The notes beneath the pieces are model-generated. The model was given only the letters and a program-made list of their open reading frames with translations. It had not been told where the DNA came from and did not search any database. A program made the position numbers and the translations under genes. Shown in pieces: positions 11,929-23,946 of a stretch of 64,000 nt of DNA. This DNA comes from Setophaga petechia. Its lineage: Eukaryota > Chordata > Aves > Passeriformes > Parulidae. Location of the stretch: NCBI GenBank assembly GCA_024362935.1, contig JANCRA010000003.1, forward strand, positions 45,081,344-45,145,343, in the 5' to 3' direction. Within the stretch, counting starts at the first letter, position 1. Every line of letters begins with the position of its first letter.

Positions 11929-12176
11929 TATAGAATTAGAGAATATCTTGAGTTGAAAGGGATCTATGAGGATCATCAAGTCCAAGTCCCTGCTTCTCAC
12001 AGGGCTACCTAAAATTAAACCACATGACCAAGAGCAGTGTCCATACACTCCTTGGACTCTAAATGGCTTGGGGCCATGACCCCTCCCCTGGGGATCCTGA
12101 CCACCTTCTTGGTGAAGATCCTTTCTCTAATGTCCAGTGTGAACTTCCCCTGATGCAGGTTCATACCAAATTCCAA
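11929..12176 (-). mobile_element. CR1 LINE, 3'-end fragment, antisense
   Basis: On the plus strand the fragment starts with degenerate AGAAT repeats and continues TTGAGTTGAAAGGGATCTAT, then AGGATCATCAAGTCCA. This is the reverse complement of a CR1 3' end. Further blocks are GGGGCCATGACCCCTCCCCT, CTTGGTGAAGATCCTTTCTC and CCAGTGTGAACTTCCCCTGA. The wording differs from the copies at 4.6 and 36.2 kb, so it belongs to another CR1 subfamily. It is 5'-truncated and diverged. Confidence 0.85.
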
Positions 12177-12977
12177 ACCAAGGGTTTAGACTATCTTAAG
12201 AATTTCTAAAATGAGGATATCTGGAAAAATTTGCGTGTAGAGAGAGAAGCTAGGAAGTCTTTTTTGACCAGAGCTTTAGCTATTGCTCTCTTTATATATG
12301 AGCAGAAGAAATAGGTAAAAGGGGTTTTTTATAAGATCTGCAAAAGCTGTTCTAATCCAGGGTCATTTAGGACTTCTGATTTCCAGCTACCAGGGAGTTT
12401 TATGAGGCAATCTGGCAATCTGCATCAAACAGCTGTTCAGGCAGTTTTACTGTGCAGAATAAGCAGATCCTATGCAGAACACAGCAGCTTTTTTGACTCA
12501 TGGCTCAACTAGCAAGGAAAAGATTTGTATAAGAAAGAATAAACTCATATTTTCACGAAGTCTAAAATCTTTGGTGAGAGGGGAAAGAGGATAGCTCTGT
12601 TTCTGATAGAGCTGGAGATGGCTTCAGAAAATGTCTGATGGAGAAGATTGACATTGTCATGTCATCAGACCATCAACAAGCCTCTTTTCTCCCTCATGAC
12701 TTCATTCAGTATGGAGAATGTATAAACTAAAATGGCATAAATATGATGTGTTTCCAATGACTCATAAATAAACAAAAACATGGTGAGGTGCCTTAAAGGG
12801 TGAGGGTTATGTGGTTTTGGGAACCCTAATTAAACTGAAAGTGAATGCATGTGTCCTTACTACACTCCATTTATAAAGATGCTCCAGATATAACAGGACC
12901 TGTTATAATTGACATATAGCTCTCTGACTGCTTTCCAATTCTTACTAATCAGCCTTTGGGCAAGATATTAAAATATA
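12177..12977. other. unique sequence, no gene seen
   Basis: No open frame of note and no known repeat was recognised between the CR1 and the first copy of the 120-bp duplicated unit. Confidence 0.6.
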
Positions 12978-13100
12978 TTGTGAATATAAATTTTGGAAAC
13001 ATATGGGAAACTTGTGGTGAGAAACTGGATTTCTTACACTGAAATTTTTCAAAAAAAAAAACTGCTGAAAATTGGACTTGAGAGTCACTTGCAAAAGACT
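12978..13100 (+). repeat. duplicated ~120-bp unit, copy 1
   Basis: This sequence begins TTGTGAATATAAATTTTGGA and ends GAGTCACTTGCAAAAG. It recurs at 14638-14753 in the same orientation with only a few substitutions and one length difference, an A10 run here against A4 in the other copy. Sequences outside the unit do not match, so the boundaries are sharp. The unit matches no repeat family I know. It may be a local segmental duplication or two copies of an uncatalogued interspersed repeat. Confidence 0.85.
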
Positions 13101-14637
13101 CACACTAGCAAACAGTGTACTGTAGTCAACAGTCAGTATGAATGACTGTCCTTGTTCTTATCATTTCAGGCTTCAGCATTTGGTTTAAAGATTTAAAAAG
13201 GTACCAAATAATGCCATAAGTTTTGTGAAGTATCCTAAAAATTCAACTGTAAAAAGTTGTGACTTTCAGCTGTGAAAGTCAGATACTACATTTACATTTA
13301 CTTAACTGAGTAGCCTGGACAATGCCATAATTTGACAAAGGCTTTGTGTCAGTGGTTATGGAACTGAAATGCTTTCACACACAGAACAAAGTGGTTTTTC
13401 AAGTGTGTTTCGTGGCCTCCATCTTTACAAGAGTCTACACATATTTCAAAGCAAATGAATACATCATCAGATCAGACAGACTGAGCGTCTTGTGTACAAA
13501 TACAGCTGAAAAGGTTGGTCTAGTCAAGTGATTTTTCTCAGCTTTGGAGTTTCACCAGTTTTCAGGGGGGTCACAAATCCCTAGAGAGTGAACAGACACC
13601 TGAGAATATGCTCATTTTTCTCTGGTGATCTTCCCAGGATGGCTGACAGTGTCCAGAGACCACTCCTCCTCTCTGCTGCTAACCAACATTGTGAACAAAT
13701 ACCTGCCCAAGTGCAAGATTACCCAGAGCTACATTATACCCTAATAACTTCTAAATGAATGCAAATAGAGATAGGTTATGGTAAAAGCACCTCTTGGTAC
13801 ACAGATTAATACTATGTAGGATATGTGCATATACATAACTGTGCATTTAACTGGCAATAGAAACCTTTAGAAAGAAAAACACCCAAAATTCTGAAATACA
13901 TCACTCTTCCTCTACAAGAATATACCAAAACAAACCAGTAATATCTACAGAAAGAGCAAAGAGATAAGCATTGTACCATCATACAGTCCATAAAATAGAT
14001 GTATAATTTGCTGTGGTGCATTAAGATGCCCCAAAACCAAATTCTAGACATTCCAAATGTGGAAAGGGGGCAAAGAATTAAAAACGAAATTATCACAACT
14101 GTATTACAGACAAAGTCAATACTGCTTACAAACTGAAAAACAGATTCAGTATTCCTTCTCACAGACTTTAAGCAGCACTTTTCATGTCTGATTATTGAGA
14201 AGCCTTTCAGAATTGCAGCACAATAGTACTGTATACCTAATTTGGCCTTTTTTTTTTTTCCTCAAGCACTACAGAGGGTCAGGTACACACATCACTAGCA
14301 TGTAGCAAGAACATCTGAATAACCAGATAACTGAGGCAGTATGGAGAGCATTTCTCCATCCTTTCATCCCTGTAGACAGTATTTGTCCCTTTGATCCCCG
14401 AGCACATCAAACAAATCCACTAATCAATTATTTCCTTTTTTGTCTTTCAGATGCTGCCACAGGCCTTCAAATACTGATGGCTAAGTACTTCAGGAATATT
14501 TTATTTGTTTACTTTTATAAAACAAATGTTTACTACAAAGGAATATTTTTTTCGTCGTATTATTTTCCCCACCATCCAAAGCCATAAATCCAAATACTCA
14601 TATGAAAATATTTCTGAAAGCTTTTTAGTATTAATTG
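13101..14637. other. unique sequence between the duplicated units
   Basis: It holds the hairpin at 13260-13281 and a minus-strand open frame of 116 codons (13812-14162). Its translation is hydrophobic in places but has no recognisable family and no supporting context, so I do not call it a gene. Confidence 0.6.
13260..13281. other. perfect inverted repeat, 9-bp stem, 4-base loop
   Basis: TGACTTTCA, then GCTG, then TGAAAGTCA. The arms are perfectly complementary. The structure is short and could be chance in 64 kb, but it is exact. Confidence 0.7.
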
Positions 14638-14753
14638 TTGTGAATATAAATTATGGAAACATATGGGAAACTTGTGGTGATAAAGTGGATTTCTTGCACT
14701 GAAATTTTTGAAAACTGCTGAAAATTGGACTTGAGAGTCACTTGCAAAAGTCT
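14638..14753 (+). repeat. duplicated ~120-bp unit, copy 2
   Basis: This is the second copy of the unit at 12978-13100, lying 1.66 kb downstream in direct orientation. It shares TTGTGAATATAAATT at the left and ACTTGCAAAAG at the right. Differences include ATGG for TTGG near the left end, GATAAAG for GAGAAAC, and the shorter A-run. The intervening DNA is not itself repeated. Confidence 0.85.
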
Positions 14754-15994
14754 AGAGGGTTGGGCTTCAATGCACTATTTGAGGGGCAGCAAAGGAGAAA
14801 ACATGCTATTGTAACACAGAATTTTAACAAGAATATTATTTGGATTGCCTGCATGAAAATGATAATAAAAATTAGTGACTTGATCTGCCCACTTTTCTGT
14901 GACATTTAAAGTGTCTGAGGGACTGACTACCTGAGGGGCCAGTCCAACCACCTATGTTGTGGCTCCTTACACATGCTGTGTGTCCATCTCAGAGCACCAG
15001 TCCTCTTCAATTCTGACACTGCAGGACTACTCCTCAGCCTAATCTGAACCCCTTTAGTAAAACTCAAGATATGTCTATTACAATTCTTACTGCCTCACGT
15101 TTTGTTTGTTTTCATTGGTGCTGCAGCTACAGCCCCAAAAGTTCCTCTTCAACTACTAAATCAGAAAATGCTGATCTGAAAGTTTCAGTCCTGAGAAGTC
15201 CCATACAACATTTAATGCTACCAATATCTCAGTAAACTTAAGCTTAAAAGCTCTATTGGTAATTAAAGATAATAAACCCTTAAAATAAAACACTTGACAT
15301 ATCATCCCATTATGTTCTGTTGGAAGTTTGTGACAATAGAAACATAATTTCTTTAGACTTTGAATAGCAGAGATCACAAAGAAAGAAGAAAACTCGATTT
15401 AGGAGTAAGGGCAGCTGAGTTATTGCCCTGCAATCTTCAGGGTGAGAAAAGATACACATTAATGATGGGAGAAGTCTGGGCAAAGGGGGGAACTCTGAGT
15501 TGGAAGTACAACAGTGGGACTAGGATGACAATAACCTGATAGCTGAAGAGGTCACTCACCATGTAAGGGCTGAGAGAAGGTTGGAAGTTGTTTTAGGTGG
15601 GTGTCACAGAAACTCTAACTAAGGGTTAAAAGGAAAAGGTGCACAACAAACTGAATAAAGTTCAAGTAACTCATGAGGGGAATTGTTTCAAAATAGTGGA
15701 AGGAGGAAGAAAAGAGATGGGATGCACTGGAAAAACAAAATTAATAAAGAAACGTACACTGTATATTTTTAACACAAAAAAAATGCTTTCATCCCACAAG
15801 AATGGGGATTACCATTACCACCTGACACACCTTTGGAAAATTTTCCATTAGGCTTCTAATTTTTGGATTTATTTTAAACACTTTTAAAGACTATGCAGAT
15901 TATTTAGCAAGTAAAGTTTACCCTAATAAACCTATCTCAGCTATTTTCCACAGATATATTTCTTAAAATTCTGCACTTGTTGATATGATAACAA

Positions 15995-16041
15995 GAGAAT
16001 AACAAAAGCAATTATTCATTGTGAGAATAACAAAGGCAATT
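15995..16041. repeat. short direct repeat, period 28
   Basis: GAGAATAACAAAAGCAATT recurs 28 bases later with one change (AAAAGC to AAAGGC). It is a minor local duplication. Confidence 0.7.
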
Positions 16042-17982
16042 TGAATAAGGTAACTAAACTTTTCCAAGTAATAGCACAGAAGAGGGCCTGCATATATTAT
16101 TGTTTAACTCAGGTTTTTTAGTTATCAAGGAACAGAAATTAAGCACCAGGATGGAATTAATTGACCTGCAAAATGCTTTAGTTTAGGAAGGCCTGATGGA
16201 GGTTATAAAGTCACCTTCACCTGATCAAGGGAGGGTTGAGTTCAAAGGTAACTCAGATTTCTCAGGATTCATACAGCCAGGTTTTGAAAATCTTCAAGAG
16301 TACAGAGGGTAAAACCTCTCTTCTGTCACTTTCAAATAAAATATATGAGTTTGTCAAGGTCCTACAGACAGCTTAAACAACTTTAGATGTTAAAATGTTA
16401 GGGTTTTGATTCAGCTGTCAGAATTCACCCAGTGGATCATTTATCCCTACAGCAGTTGTCTAATACAGTTGGAATTTTTTCCTTTCTGTGGGTACCTATT
16501 TCACCTCCCTTGGCACAAAAAGATCCCAGAAGAATAGTTTGAGTGAGACAAGTAACCTTTACAAAACTCAGGTTGTATAAGATGACCCCTGATTATGATG
16601 TTCAGGCCTGAGTTCATTACATCTTCCTCTTATGTGTGGGCCTTTCCAGCATTCTATATTACTCATGGAATACTAGCATTGACTCAAAAAGGAATTTCAA
16701 TCTTGTGATGCATGGCAGTGACAGCTCCATGCACTAGAGAAAGCCAGCCCCTAGAAGAAAATTATGGGAAATGGGGAAATGACTTGATGATGTCTTTTCT
16801 AATGAAGGAGAAAGGGATTGCATAAATTAGACACAATTTTATCACAGGGAGATTAAAAGAATTAAGAATTTAAGAAAACTCAACTGAGACACAGCACTGC
16901 CCTGGCACTATGCTACAACTTTGTAATTCCATATGAATAAAGAGAGAGGCAGCAATATAGGTCATGGACATAGCTGTCTATCTAGCTAGTGCAGAAACTC
17001 ATGCCAATGGAAAAAGAGCCCAAATACTCCTTTGATGAAGAATTACTGGGTCTGCTTGGACCAGCAGTTTCCCACTTGCAAGACCTGTAGATTCATTTGG
17101 ATTAAGCCCTTCAGAATGTCTGCAGGCTCCAGTAGGCACCTATCACTGTGATAAAGGTTTTTGCTTAAAACACATTTAGATATCTTGGTGTCATCACACA
17201 ACTCCCAGAGCCAGGATCCATGCTGAGATATCCATGTCCTGTGAAGGTGTAGGTTAATTAGAGTCAGAGCTGTGAAGAAAGGGAATAGTTTGTCTGGGTG
17301 AAAGGAGAAGTAAATTCTCCCAGTGGAACGCAGGGAAGAAGGCACACTGCTTGTAATAGGAGGAGGATTTTCAATGGCAAGGAAAAAAAATCCCAGTAAA
17401 CTAACTATAGGATTTCCACACATTTCAATTAAAGAAGCTCTTCTTCTCATCTACTGACATTTGTCCATTAAACTGCAACATATCTATTGTGCATTTTCAT
17501 TTTACAGACAGATGGACTGAATCTAAAAGAAAAATAAAAGTGAGAATAAAAAATAAAGATGGTACAAGACTCTAGTGAAAGATCTGGGTGATTATCATCT
17601 TTTATTTTATTAGTTATTGATCATATTTCCTTTTGAGTTTTAAAAAGTAGCTGTAATTTAGCTGTAATCCCTATGGGACAAGAAGAACCTTTAACTGTGC
17701 ATCTGTGACAGGATTTTGTCACCAAACATATTTGAAAATATGTAATATTCTCAATATTGCTTCTCCTCTGTCTAAACCAAACCTAATTTCTGCTGTAAAC
17801 ATGTGACATTTATGAGAGTTCTTAGTTATTTGCTATGTCTTTAACAAATACTTCCTTTAAAATAATTCCATCATGTCAGCTACCTGAAAGATTAATAAAC
17901 CTCACAATGCTTGGAAGCATTTGCTGTTTTCCACATTGTTTATATACATTCTCAATCTCCCTCTATGAATCAGAGAAAAGTA

Positions 17983-18020
17983 AATCTCTTCTTCTTCTTC
18001 CCTTGCTTCTCTCCCTGCAG
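17983..18020 (+). repeat. CTT-rich pyrimidine tract ending CAG
   Basis: TCTTCTTCTTCTTCCC continues through CTCTCCCTGCAG. It resembles a splice acceptor, but no exon-like frame with recognisable protein follows, so it is left as simple sequence. Confidence 0.5.
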
Positions 18021-18718
18021 TTATTTAGAAGACCAGTTCATATATTGTGTCCTACTTTGATAAGAAAGAAATACTATTGATATTTTTATTTCAGTTTGAT
18101 AAAAAGCATGTTTGTTTTCGTTCATAGATTTAAAGCCCCAAAATGGACCAGTACCGTAAATAAAACATGCAATCTCATTTTAAAAATTTATTACAAGGAA
18201 TTTTGTTTATGATTTCATGTTCTCCAGTAATAATTAATTGGAGGTCTTCACTGGTCCCCACAGACTAACTATCATTCAAAATGCACTAAAAGGATGATCA
18301 ACACACAGCAGCACATCTTCAGCAGTGAAAGTAACCATATGTATTTTTACTACCAGTTTAACATAAATCTCAAACAAGTCATTTTACAGTGTGTGTGTTT
18401 TGCAAACACTGCCCAAAAAATAGCTAATTTGCCAGTTTCTAAGAGTTTGAAGATTTTTTACTGAAGTTACAAGGATTACTAAATACTTGAATGAGAATGC
18501 TTTGCACTGTTACTGTGACTTTCACTGAAGCCTTTGGAAACGCTTTAAAACTCAGTTGATTAATTAAAAATAATTATGTTCAATAACATATTGAAAGGAA
18601 TTAATTTTTCATTCTACGTGATTTTGACTTCATTGAAAACAACAATACAATGAAGGCAAAACCAGCAACAGTTTTGCCTCCACTGAACAAAGAAGAAATT
18701 TATCCAGATAATATATGG

Positions 18719-18722
18719 CCAC
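18719..18722 (+). repeat. left target-site duplication CCAC
   Basis: CCAC directly precedes the LTR, and CCAC at 19172-19175 directly follows it. A 4-base exact duplication is what class I (gammaretrovirus-like) integrations leave. Confidence 0.6.
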
Positions 18723-18987
18723 TGTTGCCTCAGGTTTTAGCTTTTATATTTTTCAGATTCTGTACTACTTTAGTGTAGTACTTCTGAGCTTCATATTAGG
18801 GGATGGTAAGCTCTCTTCACAGAGTAGGTAGACAAAACAATTCCTTCACCAGCTGAGGACAAATGATCCAAATTTCAGGTTTAAGAGCAAAACCAACATG
18901 AACTGAAGAGAGGAACACAAGGATGGGACTCCATAACCTAAAGCTGTAATTGGACAATTAACTCCAATATTCAAAAGGAGCAGAACT

Positions 18988-18994
18988 TATAAAA
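18988..18994 (+). promoter_or_regulatory. TATA box of the LTR
   Basis: TATAAAA in the context ACTTATAAAAGTGAGAG. It is the presumed core promoter of the former provirus, and transcription would start about 25-30 bases downstream. Confidence 0.65.
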
Positions 18995-19103
18995 GTGAGA
19001 GATCCTGTGACTGATCATTCATTTTGTGACCGTTTTGGTTCATCTCGGGTGTAGCCCTGGCTGGGCTTTTGTGCTGCCCAAGGTGGATCCACTGAGGCCT
19101 CCT

Positions 19104-19109
19104 AATAAA
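19104..19109 (+). terminator. polyadenylation signal of the LTR
   Basis: AATAAA in the context CTCCTAATAAATCCCTA, placed correctly between the TATA box and the U5 end. Confidence 0.7.
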
Positions 19110-19171
19110 TCCCTACTTTATCCTTTAACTGCATCTAGTCTCTGTTCTAGATCAGCCTTCTCAAGGCATCA

Positions 19172-19981
19172 CCACCCTAGACTTCATCCCTCACATAAAA
19201 TCCCAAATTCTTAGAGCAAGGATGAACTTGGTAGCACATGCCAATGAAAGAAAAATGCTCTTCTAACGCAGCAAGATCTTATTACCCTCTCTTACTGCAG
19301 ACAGTTCCTGCATGAAGAAGATTATGAAGGTTAGGAAGCCTAAAGCAAACAGTGAGGGCTCTTCTGCACTTCCAAAGCAGACTTCACCTTGATTTTCACA
19401 TACTGTAGATGCGGTTTTTGTTAGCAATTTGAATGCAGTACAGAAAAATAGAACACAAAAGGTGTCTTGGTATCCTGAGTATCTCTTTTCCAAAGTGAAT
19501 TATTTATTGATAGAAACAATCCTTTCATCAACCTGTATTTCTAGCTTTTCATGCCATTGCCTAGCTCCTATTTATGCAAATTCTTGAATTTTCCCAAATC
19601 AGTTGTATAACTCCCTACATGTTTTTTACAGCTTAAATAATTTCTTTGTTATTTTGCCTAAAACTAATTTGGTAAATGTTAAATTTTTTTGCTATTGTAG
19701 AAGTTTCCACGCTCTCTTCCATTGTCTTTTTGAATTTTTCTTAATTTTTCTGTTTATGTTGAGGTGCATGAACCAGTCAAGCACGCCTGGTCAGCATGTC
19801 CCACCAAGGATATTTTGGAATGATGAATGTTGAATATTATTCTCTCTTCTTCACTGACAAGCCTGAAGTTACATTTACATTTTGAAATGTTCAATCCCTT
19901 AGGCAGACCAGTGCTTTAACAAAACAAAGTTCTCCCTAATAATTTCTATCTTCAATAATTTCACAGATGTCCATGCTAACT
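19172..19981. other. unique AT-rich sequence, no gene seen
   Basis: After the right target duplication CCAC the sequence shows no retroviral leader or gag. Open frames of 76 codons on each strand are unremarkable. Confidence 0.6.
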
Positions 19982-20165
19982 GGAGAATCAGAGAACAGCT
20001 GAGGTGTTCTCTGATACCCATCCTGCTCACAGCAGGGTCACTTACAGCAGGGTTATGTCCAATTCTGCTTTAAACACCTCCAAGGACAAAGACTCCACAA
20101 CTCCTCTGGGCAACCCATGCAAACATGTGACCAATCTGCTAAAAACAAAATATTCCAACTGATCC
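19982..20165 (-). mobile_element. old CR1 LINE 3'-end fragment, antisense
   Basis: The plus strand reads GAGAATCAGAGAACAGCTGA, then CCTGCTCACAGCAGGGTCAC, then ACACCTCCAAGGACAAAGAC, then CTCCTCTGGGCAACCCATGC. These correspond to the reverse complement of a CR1 3' end. Conservation is lower than in the other copies, so this is probably one of the older insertions. The right edge fades out gradually. Confidence 0.72.
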
Positions 20166-23100
20166 TGGTCAACCAAACAAATTAAGTCTTGTGTTGAATT
20201 TCTTGGATTTCAGGAAAGATGAACAAAGGAAAACAGATCACACTTTTTTTTTCTCCTTTACCTCTGATGAGGAACATTTGCTGCACACTAGCCCTTAATG
20301 TTATGCCAATTTCTATATAAAGCAAGGAGAACATTTCAGCAACACTAGCATCATTCTCTGCCTAGCATTACTGAGATTGAGTCATGACCTAAAGAACTAC
20401 AAAGAGAACATATGATTATATCAAACATAGTCATCTGAGTGTGAAGTATTTGTATTTTCACAGTACACACTGTGTGTTTCACTAAAGGGTCAGAGAGTTC
20501 TTGCAACGATTAAATGGTGTATTCTTAATATCAGCATTTCCCTTCTGTAACTAGTTTGTGTGACTGACTAAAGCAAAGGTTCAGCACTTCACTAGGAAAA
20601 GGATTTGACCCACTGACAAGAAAGAAAATGAGATGAAAAATAACAAAACATGGGACACCAGTCTAAAGAGCTCTTCATCTTTGAAATAGCCTTAATTAGC
20701 TGACTGAAGTCTGTGCTGTATACCATAGAGCTCTTAATGACTGGCTTGTGGAGCAAACTCCTACAATTTATTCAGGTTAACCACACTTTTAAACACATGG
20801 TATTTATTTAGCTAAGATTAACTGCATTTTGCAGAAGTGCCAACATTAGGAAAATGTGTTTTCCTAATGAAATAGTCTATGATCCCATTCCTATTTTGCT
20901 GCTGCTTATTCCACCTTGTTTTTAACAATAGAAGGAAGCTTCTATTATTGGTTGGCTTAACCCCACAAGGTACATAACCCTAAATGTTTTTAAGGGTGGG
21001 AGCTTTTTACTGATTCTAATGAGACACCTGCTTAGTTCAGTATTAGGGAATTTAAGCCAAGAGCAGAAATGTAAATTTCTAACAGTGTAATGAATGTGCA
21101 ACAACCTTGACCTCCTCTCTCAGGGCATCATGATCCATTTCTTTCCATACCCTTTATGCTTATATAGTTTTATAGGTTAACTTTTAGTTAATGATAATTG
21201 AGAAAATAGCCTCTGCTCATCAGAATTAACCCTCTAGAAGAAGATATAATATATATCCTATGTATTTCCTATATATTGCATATCCTATGGCTCTTATACA
21301 TCCATGCTGTTCCTGCAGGACCCATGTAGCATGGATTTGAACTGTGGGTTTATGAGTGAAAAGCTAGTCATCTTCATGTGCCAGGCCTATCACTTTAAAA
21401 TTTATTTATCCCTGTTAATATCAAACCTTTCCTCACCATGCTTCTAAACCAAGCTGCTCATTCAACAGGAGCAGAAAATCGAGTAATTGACAAATATATA
21501 ATTTATTATACAATAATTAAATATTTGATATGTTATGTAATTTACTAGCTAATTTAGTCATTATCTTAAGAGATATACAACAGTTGATTTTTACCACACA
21601 TATGCATTTAGAAATGAAACCAAACCCTGTAAAACTTAAGGATGGTCTGTATGGAGTATATCAACTCTGCACAGCAACAGATTTTGCTCATTAATGACTA
21701 ATTACACTCCATTTTAAGAACTGGAATAATTTAATTATTTAAGAATCTTGCAATACATTCACTACAAAGCAGTGATATTCGTAATTCCAATTTCGTATTA
21801 TCTTTGAAGTTTATGCAGTTAGAAAAAAAAAGATATTACAGTGAAATAAATGAAAATATGTTGTTAAGAAGAGTCTACTCACCCTAATCTTGCCTCTAAC
21901 CCTTCCTTTCCCTCATCCAAAAAGCATTTTCTTTTATTAATTTTATTTAGCCCCTTGCTCCCTGCTGACAAGCAGTGAATGTCCAACAGGAAGCTCTGGG
22001 AATGTAGACATACATCATGTAGTCTGTTTATTCACAGCGAATTTATAGAATGCTCTATAAAGTTCATTTAAAAATGCATGCAAGACAATGTGAAAAACTT
22101 AACTCTCTTCAGTTTTGCTGTGTAAATGTAGGCAAACCCAGTTTTATTAGTCACATTTGCCTTTTTAAAATTTATGATTTTTGTCTCTTAAGCTTCAAAT
22201 GGATTTTCAGAATCTTTCTATTTGTTGTTTATAAGTATCTTGCCTGATAAATGATATAGCATTCAAGAATCAGGCAAGCTGGCTGCAGACCTCTATAGGC
22301 TATTTTGTGGTCAGAAAGATGCCATATTATTCTGGAACATCAGATATCCAAAATGCACTGTTCTGGAGACTGGCAATGTGGCTAGCATTTTATACAATAT
22401 TAATCTGAAAGTACTGACAGAGTGGCAGCCATTCACTTACATTTCAAAATGTTAACCACATAATTGTACAGGAGGGATTCCTAAGGGCATCTTTCCATTT
22501 AAGAGCATTGCAGTGGAATTTGATGCTTCTGTTCACTCCCTAATGGAAGTCATGCAGGTCACAGACCCAGAAAATATAGTTTGGTGTTTTAAGTTCAGAG
22601 GAAGATCCACACACTGCAGAGCAGGTTAGCTACACATTGTTCCCAATTCAATGGAAATTTCACTATCTCTACAGCAGAGATCTACATACTTTTAGCCTCA
22701 GCATCCATTTGCACGATTTTTTAAATCAAAGCTGCTTTTGCTGGGATCTTCAAAAAGCCCTGACCAGAAACTACCAGACACTAAACATGAAAGTTTTCCC
22801 ACATTCCTAATTGATTTTTACCTGTTTTGTCAGAATATTTTCCTGTGCTAGAAAGGTCACCAGACACAAGGGCAAAATATAGTTCCATCCTAATTTTCCT
22901 ACTCAGTCATCTTTCCCACAGCAGACCTTCTACCAACACACAGGATCACTTAATCACTAACACCTTTGGCCAAACACACCAGCACTGGCACATTGAGGAT
23001 TTACAAAGTTTTTTTAGCTTTCATTGGTCATGACAGCTACTATAAAAAAAAAAAGCTATTTCCTTCTGAAGGAGTATTCATGAGTTTACTGTGGCAACAG

Positions 23101-23493
23101 TTATCTTCTTACCACACAGACTTCATAAAGCCATATGCTCACTTCAAGCCCAGGCAGCTCCACTGATTGTGTGGGGTCTTGCTAAAGTCACAGCCAAAAG
23201 TTTCTGCAATTTAAATTTGAAAACAAAATCGACATATACAGGCTGGGTGATAGAGATGAAAATGGTTTTGTGATTTGGTGCTGATGATGGCCATAATTGT
23301 GCTCAGAAATCAAATACAGTAAGCAAACAGACCTCTGTAAAAAAGACCTGTCAGTTCTGTTTTACCACACATGCCTCTTCTTCCTTCTTGTTCCCTTATT
23401 GAAACAAAATACCCTCTTAGGTATTTTACTTCTTTACTTAAATCCTTTACTCTCTGTTTTTAAATGACCCTACTCTAAAATAATGTCTATTAT

Positions 23494-23526
23494 AAAAAAA
23501 AAAAAAAACACAACAACAAAAAAACC
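23494..23526 (+). repeat. A15 run and A/C-rich tail
   Basis: Fifteen A residues are followed by CACAACAACAAAAAAACCCC. No retrocopied gene was recognised upstream. Confidence 0.7.
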
Positions 23527-23920
23527 CCAACTTTAAGTACTGTCTTTTTAAGTTGTTTCACCTAAATACCTTTAAAAAGAGAACACTTACTGCACTGTAC
23601 AGATACATTCAGCTTTGCTGCCAATCCCTTACTATCAAATCCTTTTACAGTTCTTTGTTGTGAAATCAACTATAGTGTTACATTGTCTGTCCTTACACAC
23701 ATTACTGCTGGATAAAGCCCTTGGTTCCCCAGACTAAATCTGTGCTGTTCCCTGCCCTGGTTTCTCAATGCTATCTCATTGCAGCAGCTCACATTGAAAG
23801 CCTGCTATTCCCACACCCACCAACACAGCTCTTGGGATAAGAACTGCACCATTGATACAGCGTGTATTCTTTTCCATAGGTTCCCACCAGCATGTTGCTA
23901 ACAATTTCCTGGGCCTTATC

Positions 23921-23946
23921 AAAAAAAAAAAAAAAAAAAAAAAAAA
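23921..23946 (+). repeat. A26 homopolymer
   Basis: Twenty-six consecutive A residues. Such a run may be the tail of a retroposed transcript or plain slippage. The 150 bases upstream match no gene I know. Confidence 0.8.

Larger units (their letters stand above)
14754..18722. other. unique sequence, no gene seen
   Basis: The longest open frame of the window lies here (minus strand, 17043-17450, 135 codons), but its translation matches no family and has no intact domain. A 28-base imperfect direct repeat (GAGAATAACAAAAGCAATT at 15995 and 16023) and a pyrimidine tract (17983-18020) are present. No transposable element was recognised. Confidence 0.6.
18723..19171 (+). mobile_element. solo LTR of an endogenous retrovirus (class I-like)
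   Basis: A compact 449-bp LTR begins TGTTGCCT and ends AGGCATCA. The termini are inverted repeats with seven of eight bases matching and are bounded by TG and CA. It has a strong TATA box (TATAAAA, 18988-18994) and AATAAA (19104-19109) 116 bases downstream, so U3 is about 18723-19017, a short R follows, and U5 runs to 19171. The exact 4-base flanking repeat supports both boundaries. No primer-binding site or internal viral sequence follows, hence a solo LTR. It resembles songbird LTRs I remember, but the family name needs a repeat-library search. Confidence 0.85.

Noticed and set aside
13812..14162. 116-codon minus-strand frame with hydrophobic segments
   Set aside because: Hydrophobic stretches arise easily from T-rich codons in AT-rich DNA; no family likeness.
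17100..17170. AGGCACCTA-type word recalling old amniote repeats
   Set aside because: The similarity is limited to about ten bases and does not extend, so no repeat was called.
17043..17450. Longest open frame (135 codons, minus strand)
   Set aside because: The translation matches no family, has no ordered domain or membrane pattern, and is surrounded by ordinary AT-rich DNA. One CDDTK word recalls the CR1 ADDTK motif, but the flanking bases do not match CR1.
17983..18080. Possible exon after a pyrimidine tract ending in CAG
   Set aside because: The acceptor look is there, but the downstream frame ends quickly, has no homology and lacks a convincing donor.
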